The notes beneath the pieces were generated by a model. That model saw only the letters and a list, made by a program, of their open reading frames with translations. It did not search any database and had not been told where the DNA came from. From IMG/VR virus record IMGVR_UViG_3300022821_000086, positions 1 to 28,249 of that record: 28,249 nucleotides of DNA, one strand, 5' to 3'. This DNA is from a virus. Shown here in pieces: positions 20,274 through 27,956 of this stretch (position 1 is the stretch's first letter; the number at the start of each line of letters is the position of its first letter). The translations under genes and the position numbers were made by a program.

Positions 20274-20990
20274 ATGGAAGATTTAATTGTAATGCAAAAA
20301 AATAACATCTACACAACAACACTTATTATTGCTGAAAATTTAGATATGAAGCACGAGCATGTAATAAAAATGCTCAAAAAGTACGAAGAGATTGAGATTC
20401 TTTCCAGATTTGAAATCCGGAAACTTTCCACAAAAGGTCGAGCAATTGTTGATTACATGCTTACAGAAGAGCAAGCGCTAATCCTTGTTAGTTTAATGAG
20501 AAACACGACCAAGGTCGTTGAGTTCAAAATAAAATTAGTTAGGTCTTTTATTCATTACAGAAATCTTGCATCGCAACTTCTGTCACAAAAACAAAATGTT
20601 GATTGGGTTCAAGCCAGAAGCAACGGCAAGGTTATGCGTCGCGAATGCACTGACGCTATCCAAGAGTTCGTCGCTTACGCCAAAGACCAAGGAAGTAAAT
20701 CAGCTGACAAGTATTACATGAGTTTATCAAGGATGGAATTAAGGGGGTTATTCATCATGGAGCAGAGATATCCAAATGCGCGTGAGGTTATGTCTATGCG
20801 GCAATTAAACTTAATTGAAATGGCCGATGAAGCTGTTGCTGTTTCTTTGCGTGAGTCCATAGATAAAGGTTTGCCATACAAAGAATGCTATCAGGAAGCT
20901 AAAAAGAGGATTGAAATGCTTGCTAAGATTATACCGCCCTCACTATTGCCGGTTTTGTTAAGCCAAGACCGAGGTGAGGCCCAACTATAG
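20274..20990 (+). CDS. Rha-family phage regulatory protein
   Basis: 238 aa. Residues 8-98 match the pRha domain (MQKNNIYTTTLIIAENLDMK, then FEIRKLSTKGRAIVDYMLTE, EQALILVSLMRNTTKVVEFK, LVRSF), a family found at antirepressor positions in phages. The remainder is helical and basic, including QEFVAYAKDQGSKSADKYYM and SMRQLNLIEMADEAV. The ATG at 20274 has AAGGA 8 nt upstream; an in-frame ATG further upstream is rejected. It is opposite in direction to its flanking virion genes and lies where P22 has ant in immI. Role: DNA-binding regulator or antirepressor, by family and position. Confidence 0.85.
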   Translation: MEDLIVMQKNNIYTTTLIIAENLDMKHEHVIKMLKKYEEIEILSRFEIRKLSTKGRAIVDYMLTEEQALILVSLMRNTTKVVEFKIKLVRSFIHYRNLASQLLSQKQNVDWVQARSNGKVMRRECTDAIQEFVAYAKDQGSKSADKYYMSLSRMELRGLFIMEQRYPNAREVMSMRQLNLIEMADEAVAVSLRESIDKGLPYKECYQEAKKRIEMLAKIIPPSLLPVLLSQDRGEAQL

Positions 20991-21349
20991 CCCACATTAA
21001 TTGCGATGGCTATACTAAATTTTAGCAGTCGGTTTAACGAAAAATGAATCCCGAAGTAGGCCTAAAGTAAGGATTAGCGCGAATAAAATAGACACCTTTA
21101 ATCACCCCCTCCGCGCCGCATGATACTTGGGATTTGATGCCTGAAACGCCCAAAAAACACCCCCGACAGTCAGTTGTTTTTGTATTAATTTTAACCGTCA
21201 AAAAAAACATGTAATTTTGTTGTTAATTTTAAATATAGAAACGTAAGTGGATTAATGTTAGCCTAATGCTTGCTTTATGAGCATAACCTGGTATATAATG
21301 AACCAAGTCAACCGGTAATAATTTGCAACCGGTTAAAGTGGATGGTGAT
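20991..21349 (+). other. Intergenic region downstream of the Rha gene, with a second rightward promoter
   Basis: 359 nt without a normal gene. After the Rha stop there is a weak inverted repeat ATAGCC/GGCTAT (20987-20992 and 21008-21013) that may help terminate transcription. The right part is AT-rich and contains the promoter and operator pair for the tiny membrane genes. GTTAATTTTAAAT at about 21222 also occurs at about 20080. Confidence 0.5.
21270..21336 (+). promoter_or_regulatory. Promoter and paired operators of the tiny membrane-protein genes
   Basis: TTGCTT (21270-21275), 18-nt spacer, TATAAT (21294-21299). Within the next 40 nt lie ACCGGTAA (21311-21318) and ACCGGTTAA (21328-21336), with the CCGG cores 17 bp apart, like the operators at the Rha promoter. 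Confidence 0.6.
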
Positions 21350-21421
21350 ATGTTTTCTTATCTTTGTTTTTGCGGTGTGGTTATTTGTTTCTTCTATACC
21401 CTAAGCCAATTTAGTCCTTAG
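21350..21421 (+). CDS. Tiny hydrophobic peptide (23 aa)
   Basis: Reads MFSYLCFCGVVICFFYTLSQ and three more residues: one membrane span with three cysteines. A weak GGATGG is 7 nt before the ATG. It starts 50 nt after the -10 element and 27 nt before the next tiny gene. It may be a leader or a toxin-like or lysis-related membrane peptide; unknown. Confidence 0.4.
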   Translation: MFSYLCFCGVVICFFYTLSQFSP

Positions 21422-21447
21422 CACCTTTTTACAAATTGGAGATTGAA

Positions 21448-21543
21448 ATGTTGTGGTTATTGCTTGCCTTTGGTATCTGGTGTTGCTGTCGACCTAATAG
21501 ACGTAAAAATTACGTCGACGATTACGAGCACGATTACGATTAG
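21448..21543 (+). CDS. Tiny membrane protein with Cys cluster (31 aa)
   Basis: Reads MLWLLLAFGIWCCCRPNRRK followed by NYVDDYEHDYD: a short hydrophobic span (2-12), three consecutive cysteines, a basic patch and an acidic Tyr/Asp tail. GGAG lies 6-7 nt before the ATG, a convincing site. Its stop overlaps the last codon of the opposite-strand 303-aa ejection-type gene by 4 nt. The repeated GATTACGA in its 3' end encodes DYE/DYD. Function unknown; envelope location is likely. Confidence 0.55.
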   Translation: MLWLLLAFGIWCCCRPNRRKNYVDDYEHDYD

Positions 21544-22451
21544 TCGCTAGCGGTTTTTTTTCCATATTTTAACGCTAGACCTAGCGCAGCCAACGCCGTG
21601 GTGGGTATTCCAAGATATTTAAGGAGAGGTTCAAGTTTTTCTTTCATTTGTATATGTCGTCGATAATCATTTAAACCTTTAGGTAGTAAATCAGCCGCTT
21701 CATGATAACCTTGGTTGCGAAGCTGGCCGCCTATATCGTTAACGATTAACTGCTTAAGTTCATGCGCCTCTGGCGCTCTTAATCGCTCGGCTGCCAAGGG
21801 TGATTTTGATAAATCTCTTGCATGCTTACCGATTTGTGATTGCGTAGAAAATGCAGGTTGATAGCCGCGCGATCCCAGCATTTCTTGCGTTGCTTGAGTT
21901 CCTGGTAAAAACCTTCGTGACTGCTGTATTAACTCTGGGTCTATCCCAATATCAGCGCCACCTGCCATTCTTTCTACGTTAGATAAATTTTTAGCAGCAC
22001 CTTTTTGCGTAAAATGTGGTAATGCTTTTAATCCAGCGCGTGCCAATCCAGCAGCTCCAGCTATTTCAAGCGCATGGGTAATACCACCCTGTATCAATGA
22101 GTCCATCATTGTAGGGTTTTCCGGCCCGTATTGGGTGGAGTAGTCCATGGGAATTAATTGATTTAATGCCTGCTGCCCCTGCTGGGAGTAAGGCTGCTGA
22201 CCTTCCATCGTTGGATGTGGGCCAGGTAATTGGCTCATAGCTTGTTGCCCAATTTGACCAGGACCTTCTATTCCTTTGACCCCGGACAAAGCCATTTCTC
22301 CAACATTACGGCCTAAACCAGCTAAACCAGCCTTCATATTTGCTGGAAGTTTAGACCAAAATCCTTGGGGTTCCTGGGATGTTTCTTGGCTTTCAACCTC
22401 CCAATCACCATCATTGACGGTCTGCGTATCTACGACTTCCCAATCAGACAT
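21540..22451 (-). CDS. DNA ejection-type virion protein (P22 gp16 position)
   Basis: 303 aa. N-terminus DWEVVDTQTVNDGDWEVE has a repeated DWEVxxx motif. Then a Gln/Pro/Gly-rich segment (about 78-110), a hydrophobic helix (about 128-145; HALEIAGAAGLARAG) and a C-terminal hydrophobic helix with basic end (PTTALAALGLALKYGKKTAS). This is the make-up of internal virion proteins ejected ahead of the DNA. It is the third of three ejection-type genes and overlaps the previous by 8 nt. No sequence identity to gp16 is claimed. Confidence 0.62.
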   Translation of the reverse strand: MSDWEVVDTQTVNDGDWEVESQETSQEPQGFWSKLPANMKAGLAGLGRNVGEMALSGVKGIEGPGQIGQQAMSQLPGPHPTMEGQQPYSQQGQQALNQLIPMDYSTQYGPENPTMMDSLIQGGITHALEIAGAAGLARAGLKALPHFTQKGAAKNLSNVERMAGGADIGIDPELIQQSRRFLPGTQATQEMLGSRGYQPAFSTQSQIGKHARDLSKSPLAAERLRAPEAHELKQLIVNDIGGQLRNQGYHEAADLLPKGLNDYRRHIQMKEKLEPLLKYLGIPTTALAALGLALKYGKKTASD

Positions 22452-23613
22452 TTGGAACCCCCCGTCTTTTAGCTTCTTCCAGGCTAACTGTTTCGCTTAC
22501 GCCGGTCTTTTTATTTCTAATTTTGATGGTTTGGGATTCTGAAGCGCCACCGACTTCTTCGCTTTCATTGCTGCTTTCAAACTTCTGTGATTCAGGGTTA
22601 AAATATTGCTTGTTATACGCAGGGATAGACCTTTCGCCCGCTTTCGTTCCGTCATTAAGTATTTCGCCAAACCTCTTATCAGCTTTTATAAGTGCTTCAG
22701 GTGGTAGGCCAAGTTGTTTAATAAGCTTTTCAATGTTTTTAGGTATATCTGAAGAATCAAGTGAGTTACGCAATTGCTGATAGGTCGCTTTTTGCTTACC
22801 AGATGCAAGTGTGGCTGCCTCTTTAACCGTTCCAGCCGTCAATAATTTCTTACCTAGCAAGAAAGCATCGGTTAACTTGGTTGCTTCTGGGTTTTTACCA
22901 TATTGATAAGCAGCATTGGCCAGTTTGGTTACGGAGCCTTTACCTGATAGTGGAGCTAGACCTTCAGAAATTGTCGGGAAGACGTAATTAAAGAAGCCCC
23001 GCCCTTTTGCTTCAGTTCTTTCTGCTGCCGACAGAGGTGTTTCTTTGCCAATAGGTTGGCCGGTTTCAGGGTCGTTCATCCATCGTTCGCCAGGCTTTAA
23101 CCCACCTAATTGACGGCCACGAACACCGCTCAAATCCTGCTGCGCTTGTTGTTTATCTTTATATGACTTTAGCGCATTCTGGTAAATAGGGCTTTCTTTG
23201 CCGCCGGGAACCATTTCCGCAAGACGTTCCAAATCCATGGCGTCACGAGCGGGGCCTTGGAGGGGAACTTCATGCTCGGCTGGATCGACACCATAACGCC
23301 TTTTAAACAGCCCACGCAACATAGGGCTGTTCTGAATGGCTGCCATATTAATACCACCTTGTTGGTTTGGATTGCCATACATTATTTGTTCAAGCATAGC
23401 TCGGTCGCTTTGGCTTTGGTTGAACTCTTGTTGAGCACGAGCTTGCGCTTGCTGCTGAATGCCAAGATTATCCTTGTGCTCTGCCCATTGTCGAGCCATA
23501 TTTTCACGCTGCGTAATAGGTTGCATCAATTTTGAAAACATATCAGAACCAGCACCCATACCTTCCAAGAAGGACGTGCCCGGCTGACCAGGCATTGGAA
23601 TATTCATAGCCAT
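22444..23613 (-). CDS. DNA ejection-type virion protein (P22 gp20 position)
   Basis: 389 aa, Gln- and Gly-rich with a long helical part: MAMNIPMPGQPGTSFLEGMG, then QRENMARQWAEHKDNLGIQQ and QARAQQEF. The middle (GRQLGGLKPGERWMNDPETG) resembles a sequence common in podovirus and siphovirus internal proteins. The C-terminal half is amphipathic helix and ends EEAKRRGVPNV. Coupled to the preceding and following genes by overlaps, as in P22 7-20-16. Function by position and composition. Confidence 0.62.
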   Translation of the reverse strand: MAMNIPMPGQPGTSFLEGMGAGSDMFSKLMQPITQRENMARQWAEHKDNLGIQQQAQARAQQEFNQSQSDRAMLEQIMYGNPNQQGGINMAAIQNSPMLRGLFKRRYGVDPAEHEVPLQGPARDAMDLERLAEMVPGGKESPIYQNALKSYKDKQQAQQDLSGVRGRQLGGLKPGERWMNDPETGQPIGKETPLSAAERTEAKGRGFFNYVFPTISEGLAPLSGKGSVTKLANAAYQYGKNPEATKLTDAFLLGKKLLTAGTVKEAATLASGKQKATYQQLRNSLDSSDIPKNIEKLIKQLGLPPEALIKADKRFGEILNDGTKAGERSIPAYNKQYFNPESQKFESSNESEEVGGASESQTIKIRNKKTGVSETVSLEEAKRRGVPNV

Positions 23614-24284
23614 TATCGACCCCCGTACGTAGACCAGCCACCAGGACTATACGAGCCAGCTTGGGACGCGCCCATGGATTGGCCCAGCTTTGCGCCTAAA
23701 GCACCACCAATCGGCCCACCCAAAGCGCTACCGGCCAAACCAACACCAGCGCCCATTAAATTACCAAACAAGCTTCCAGGTGCGTTTTGCTGACCATACG
23801 CCATGCCTGCCGAACTCTGACCCATGTTCATGGCATTCTGACCCATTTGGCTGCCAGCTTGTGCGCCGGTATTATACATGTTCTGGCCGATACCAATGCC
23901 CGCTTGATACTTTTGCATCAAATTATCAAGGTAGTTTTGACGGTCGTTAAGTCCGATTTGGCTTTCACCGGCTTGCATCGCTTGCAATGCTGGGGTTGAA
24001 CCCATCACACCCTGGGCACTCATAGAGTTCAAACCTTGCTGCTTGGCAAGCTCTTGCGTTTGTAATGCTTGCGGGCTGGTTTCATACCCTTGCGACCACT
24101 CATTTTGAAGCGAAGCCGGGTCCATTAATCGGTCCATCGCTGTATTCAAACCTTGACCCGCTTGCTGACCCATCTGGTTGTACGGCTGCTGATATCCTTG
24201 ACCTTGATTATAATACTTGTCTAATTGGCCTTGACCTGCCGCATACCCGCGCTCTGGGTGCATAAAACTTGATAGCATACTCAT
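23613..24284 (-). CDS. DNA ejection-type virion protein (P22 gp7 position)
   Basis: 223 aa, unusually rich in Gln, Gly, Met and Asn: GQLDKYYNQGQGYQQPYNQM, MQKYQAGIGIGQNMYNTGAQ. A hydrophobic Gly/Ala segment (about 172-200; LFGNLMGAGVGLAGSALGGP) may insert into a membrane. GAGGGG precedes the ATG. Low-complexity ejection proteins of this kind precede two larger ones in P22-like phages. Its stop overlaps the next start (TAATG). Confidence 0.65.
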   Translation of the reverse strand: MSMLSSFMHPERGYAAGQGQLDKYYNQGQGYQQPYNQMGQQAGQGLNTAMDRLMDPASLQNEWSQGYETSPQALQTQELAKQQGLNSMSAQGVMGSTPALQAMQAGESQIGLNDRQNYLDNLMQKYQAGIGIGQNMYNTGAQAGSQMGQNAMNMGQSSAGMAYGQQNAPGSLFGNLMGAGVGLAGSALGGPIGGALGAKLGQSMGASQAGSYSPGGWSTYGGR

Positions 24285-24295
24285 GATATTCCCCT

Positions 24296-24589
24296 CTATG
24301 GATAGGCTGCCGTTGTGAATTTCACTAGCGTACCCGATATGCGTCCGACATAAACCGTGTTCGTTGTATCAAATAATACAACACCATTATCTAGCTCGCC
24401 ATCGCTTTGCAATGTAGCAATTTCCGCCGCCGTGTATGACGGTGCGTTTAAAATATTAAAACTGTCTTGCGCGGTCGTTACCGTCTCATTCAGCGTATCA
24501 ACCGTGTTCGCTAACCACTGATTAAATTCAAACGTGAAATCACTACCGAACAAAGGCACTGAATCCAGCCGACCTAAAAATACCGCCAT
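24296..24589 (-). CDS. Short tail-region virion protein
   Basis: 97 aa, starting at the ATG at 24589 that overlaps the stop of the tail hub gene (TAATG); an in-frame longer version to 24679 lies inside that gene and is rejected. It begins MAVFLGRLDSVPLFGSDFTF, a helical coil (FNQWLANTVDTLNETVTTAQ) follows, then beta-strands (GVVLFDTTNTVYVGRISGTL). It occupies the position of P22 gp26 or gp14 but is not obviously either. Likely a tail accessory. Confidence 0.6.
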   Translation of the reverse strand: MAVFLGRLDSVPLFGSDFTFEFNQWLANTVDTLNETVTTAQDSFNILNAPSYTAAEIATLQSDGELDNGVVLFDTTNTVYVGRISGTLVKFTTAAYP

Positions 24590-26334
24590 TAGTTGGCCCC
24601 GCCGCTTGCCCTGCGAGTGCTCATTATCCCGCCCAGAATCACGATTGGTGCGCTCGATACACAAACAAGTCTGTAGCATCGATTACGTGATGCGCCGAGC
24701 TGATACCACCTCATTCTATATCGATATTGCCCCAATGGGCTAAACTCCAACACGTCCGCCGTCAAAAATGTCACACCGCCGTCATCACTGTAATAAACTT
24801 CGATATGAGGCTTGAACAAATCATTGTAATGGTTATCATCAAATCCTGGCGTATTCGTTCCGTCTTGAATAACAAACTTATCATCTTCAGATAGAACGTA
24901 AATTGGAACTTCAGGCGTTGAGCCTTCACCTACGATGTAAACAGTGCTGTCAAAAGGCGCACTGCTTTGATAAAATGTTTGGTCGCCAAATACAAAGTCA
25001 ATCTCGATGTAATCGGTAATGAATTCTGAATAATCTTGCTCAAATATTTGCTGGGTTGTCAGCTCGTAACGCATGGGGAATTTTAAAAATGCATCTGCGG
25101 CCTGCCCATCAGGTTGAAGTTTATTTCTTAGCTCATTGTAATATATGTTTCCGGCCATTTGGTAAATAGCCGTATCATCCTCAACTGTCACCAAATGCTT
25201 GTTATTAAAAAATACATGCTTTTGTATGCGTGACCGTTCGCCGTTTAACTCAATGACGCGTGCCCATGTTTTGGTTTCGAAGTTGAATTCCAGCGCGTTG
25301 GCTGAGTCAATAACATCTAAATCGCCAAAGTCCAAGAAGCTCCCGGCTGAGATACGGTAAAATATTGTGTTCTCATACTGATATAAGAACCCTTCAGATG
25401 TCTCTTCAAGGAATGGACTCAGGCCATCAGCCGAGCTTGCACTTTGCAATAAAACGTCCACTGCTTCGGTTGATATATCTTCGGGCATCTGACCGTTACT
25501 TGCCATGAATGTAACCAGTCCGTTTCTGTTTCGAGCTAACCATGTCATGCGGCCGAAATCAACATCCAGACTGAAAGGGTCAGCTATACCATAATCCCAG
25601 TTATATGATGTGTTTAGCTTCCACGGAAACTCACGCGTGACACCTGCAACCTGTACCTGGGTGGGAATATTGCCCCAGATATCAGTCGTGAAGTTACATA
25701 AAATATAAAGCTGACCATGCAACACCGCAAATTGCCCGATAACACCCGAAGCGCGGTTAAATAAAGCCGAACCGCTTACGGTGAAATAGTCAGCCACCGT
25801 GCCATCAAGGTTAATCGTAGACAGGGAATAATCTGGCGTGCCTTTCTGAGAAACCACAAATCGGTTACCGAAAGCCGCCACATAGAGCGGTTTAGTGGGG
25901 GCGTTTGTGTCGGTAACGGTGGCCATGCTTACGTTAGTGCCATTCTCAGTAATCACATAGACATTCTCTTCATCAGTTATCATGCAATAAACAATACTGC
26001 CAACCGGCAAAAAAGCAAACCAAATCTGAGATGTCAAACCAACAGTGCCAATGGCTTTCTGATTAAAAAACTTATCAACTTGATAAACGGTCGAGCCATC
26101 AACAATGTAAACAAAATCGATTGATCGAAATAATGCCCTTGGCTTGCTGTTAAATAATAATTTATTCTGGTTTAAAAACGTAACATGTTTGCGACCCATA
26201 GCAGGGTACAAAGCTTGGCCTTTCTTGGTCCCCTCAGCTTTAATGCCGTACCAATTGGCGCAATCCATAGAGCCGAACTGGGTAAATCTCATTTTACCGT
26301 ACGAGCAGAATATAGGAAGCTCAGATATTGGCAT
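24589..26334 (-). CDS. P22 gp10-like tail hub protein
   Basis: 581 aa, beta-rich, with repeated WLARNRNGLVTFMASNGQMP and GIKAEGTKKGQALYPAMGRK in the N-terminal half and a C-terminus (LGQYRYRMRWYQLGASRNRC) typical of the packaged-DNA stabilization protein that closes the portal vertex and carries the tail needle. It follows the gp4-like gene, interrupted only by an HNH gene. Its ATG overlaps the stop of the HNH gene (TAATG). The family assignment rests on motif pattern and synteny. Confidence 0.85.
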   Translation of the reverse strand: MPISELPIFCSYGKMRFTQFGSMDCANWYGIKAEGTKKGQALYPAMGRKHVTFLNQNKLLFNSKPRALFRSIDFVYIVDGSTVYQVDKFFNQKAIGTVGLTSQIWFAFLPVGSIVYCMITDEENVYVITENGTNVSMATVTDTNAPTKPLYVAAFGNRFVVSQKGTPDYSLSTINLDGTVADYFTVSGSALFNRASGVIGQFAVLHGQLYILCNFTTDIWGNIPTQVQVAGVTREFPWKLNTSYNWDYGIADPFSLDVDFGRMTWLARNRNGLVTFMASNGQMPEDISTEAVDVLLQSASSADGLSPFLEETSEGFLYQYENTIFYRISAGSFLDFGDLDVIDSANALEFNFETKTWARVIELNGERSRIQKHVFFNNKHLVTVEDDTAIYQMAGNIYYNELRNKLQPDGQAADAFLKFPMRYELTTQQIFEQDYSEFITDYIEIDFVFGDQTFYQSSAPFDSTVYIVGEGSTPEVPIYVLSEDDKFVIQDGTNTPGFDDNHYNDLFKPHIEVYYSDDGGVTFLTADVLEFSPLGQYRYRMRWYQLGASRNRCYRLVCVSSAPIVILGGIMSTRRASGGAN

Positions 26335-26930
26335 TAGATATTAGTCCATGTGAGGTTATTCAGAACCCTATATACCATTTGATAGGGGACGCCATGCTTT
26401 TGCGATAACTCGCTTGCTGTCATATAGCCTTTGCTCTTCCTTATTTCCACAGCGACTTCCCCTGTCAACGTTGTTTGTCTTGTATTTCTGGCTTGAAGCG
26501 GTTTTATTATCCAACAGCAATTTTCTGGACTATATCCTTGGCTGTTGTCTAACCTTTCAATCGAAAGGTTTTTCCCTTCCTCAAACCCGTTTTCTAAAGC
26601 CCAGGCACAAAAAACATTTCTGTCTTCATGCCATTGGACGCATATCCCTATACCTCTACCTCCGTAATTCTTATACGAGGGGTGTTTCTTGTTGTAACAT
26701 CTTGCCTTCATGTTCTGTATTGTTCTTGACAATTGAGGGTGGGTTTTTGAATATCTAGATGCAATCACCCCCTTCCTAACGCATCCACAGCTCTGCTTTG
26801 TTTCAAGGGTGGATCTTTGCGTCTCCCACTTATTACTGCACACTTTGCACACAGCAACACATAGCCAATGCCCTTTCATTTTTTCTGTAAACTGCGTTAC
26901 AATCTTAAACCCGTTAATTTCTGTTTTCAT
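26334..26930 (-). CDS. HNH homing-type endonuclease inserted between gp4- and gp10-like genes
   Basis: 198 aa. Starts MKTEINGFKIVTQFTEKMKG at 26930, with GAGGAAA upstream; a longer frame to 27023 overlaps the gp4-like gene and has no such site. A CxxC..CGC ribbon (28-50) is followed by an AP2/HNH core NYGGRGIGICVQW (88-100), SIERLDNSQGYSPENCCWI (123-141) and ARNTRQ, then a helix-turn-helix-like end (TASELSQKHGVPYQMVYRVL). Mobile element of the phage HNH kind; its target is probably the neighbouring gene junction. Confidence 0.9.
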   Translation of the reverse strand: MKTEINGFKIVTQFTEKMKGHWLCVAVCKVCSNKWETQRSTLETKQSCGCVRKGVIASRYSKTHPQLSRTIQNMKARCYNKKHPSYKNYGGRGIGICVQWHEDRNVFCAWALENGFEEGKNLSIERLDNSQGYSPENCCWIIKPLQARNTRQTTLTGEVAVEIRKSKGYMTASELSQKHGVPYQMVYRVLNNLTWTNI

Positions 26931-26985
26931 ATCTTTTTCCTCGCAGTTAAAAATATGATTATAGCAGTAAATTAGCGGGTTTAAA

Positions 26986-27711
26986 TTACCATCCGCCAAC
27001 CCCAGCCCTAAGGATGTTCGCACCGTTGGCCATGTTATCCCCTTGCCCTGTAATGGCTGTATTGGTTTCGCTTGCGCTAACCATGTCGTCCGTAGCCTTA
27101 TCCAGCATTAACTCTAGTTTATCTGTCCATGCATCAGCCCTGCCTTTGTACATGGCAATATCCTTGGCCGATGCAAATAATAAATAACGCAAATAATATT
27201 GCGGCACTGAATCCATCGTGTCGTTTGCTGTTAACTCTGATAACTGAAACTTTCCTCGGATATTAAAGTTGTAAACCTGGCTAGGCCGTGGGTACAAACG
27301 TAACCGAACGACATCAGTATCAGGGAAAACAATAATAAAACGAGGCAAACCCTGGAGTGGTTCATACTTCCAAGCAGCAAGGAAATCATTGCGTGACTCA
27401 TCAATAAGAGGATAAGTAACCCCATCTAAATCCAACCATGCTGAATTCAAATTAGACAAACGACCTAATATTATATCCGGTGTTGGCACAAATGTTGAAG
27501 GCCCGCAAACCACCTCTTCTTGACCTATCGCCACCGGAACGCTTACCGTTTTGGCAATCGTCAATAACAAACCTGTAGAAGCGTAAGATTGCAAAAGCTG
27601 ATTAAGCACCGTAATGCCGAGGCTTAAATCACTGCCATGCAGCGGCGACGTAGGATTGTGAGCGCTAATAAGCTGATAAGATTGGGTAACAAACTCTCGA
27701 ACAGTTGACAT
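26986..27711 (-). CDS. P22 gp4-like tail accessory factor
   Basis: 241 aa. Begins STVREFVTQSYQLISAHNPT and continues GSDLSLGITVLNQLLQSYAS, the helical N-terminus of the head-to-tail adaptor that docks under the portal, then strands (LPRFIIVFPDTDVVRLRLYP) and QYYLRYLLFASAKDIAMYKG, characteristic of the family. P22 gp4 also has lysozyme activity; no such site is argued here. It follows the coat region and precedes the gp10-like gene. Confidence 0.88.
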   Translation of the reverse strand: MSTVREFVTQSYQLISAHNPTSPLHGSDLSLGITVLNQLLQSYASTGLLLTIAKTVSVPVAIGQEEVVCGPSTFVPTPDIILGRLSNLNSAWLDLDGVTYPLIDESRNDFLAAWKYEPLQGLPRFIIVFPDTDVVRLRLYPRPSQVYNFNIRGKFQLSELTANDTMDSVPQYYLRYLLFASAKDIAMYKGRADAWTDKLELMLDKATDDMVSASETNTAITGQGDNMANGANILRAGVGGW

Positions 27712-27905
27712 TATTTGGCCCTTTTTCGAGTGCGTTTAACAGGAGGGAGCGGTTTTTCTACAAACCATAAGCCAGTTGCAACATGTGATTCAAATTCATC
27801 CCATGAGTTAACTAGTTTTTTCTCCAAGCTTCTGCTGTAGATATAAACTCTAAAACCTTTTTTTGGAATCATTTTGCCGTTGTACTTTACAAATTCTTCT
27901 TGCAT
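27711..27905 (-). CDS. Small basic protein between coat and gp4-like genes
   Basis: 64 aa, starting MQEEFVKYNGKMIPKKGFRV, with a basic tail (VKRTRKRAK). The stop overlaps the ATG of the gp4-like gene. No motif recognised. In marine podoviruses a short basic protein commonly lies at this place, possibly a decoration or head-neck component, but identity is unknown. Confidence 0.6.
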   Translation of the reverse strand: MQEEFVKYNGKMIPKKGFRVYIYSRSLEKKLVNSWDEFESHVATGLWFVEKPLPPVKRTRKRAK

Positions 27906-27956
27906 GCCTAATCCCTGAAGTGACCCAGGCAGCCGAAGCCACCCAGGTAACAGAAC

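Noticed and set aside
24589-24679. Upstream extension of the 97-aa structural gene
   Set aside because: The extra 30 residues overlap the end of the tail hub gene and have no ribosome-binding site; the TAATG overlap start is better.
26930-27023. Upstream extension of the HNH gene into the gp4-like gene
   Set aside because: It lies partly in another coding sequence, and GAGGAAA precedes the ATG at 26930.
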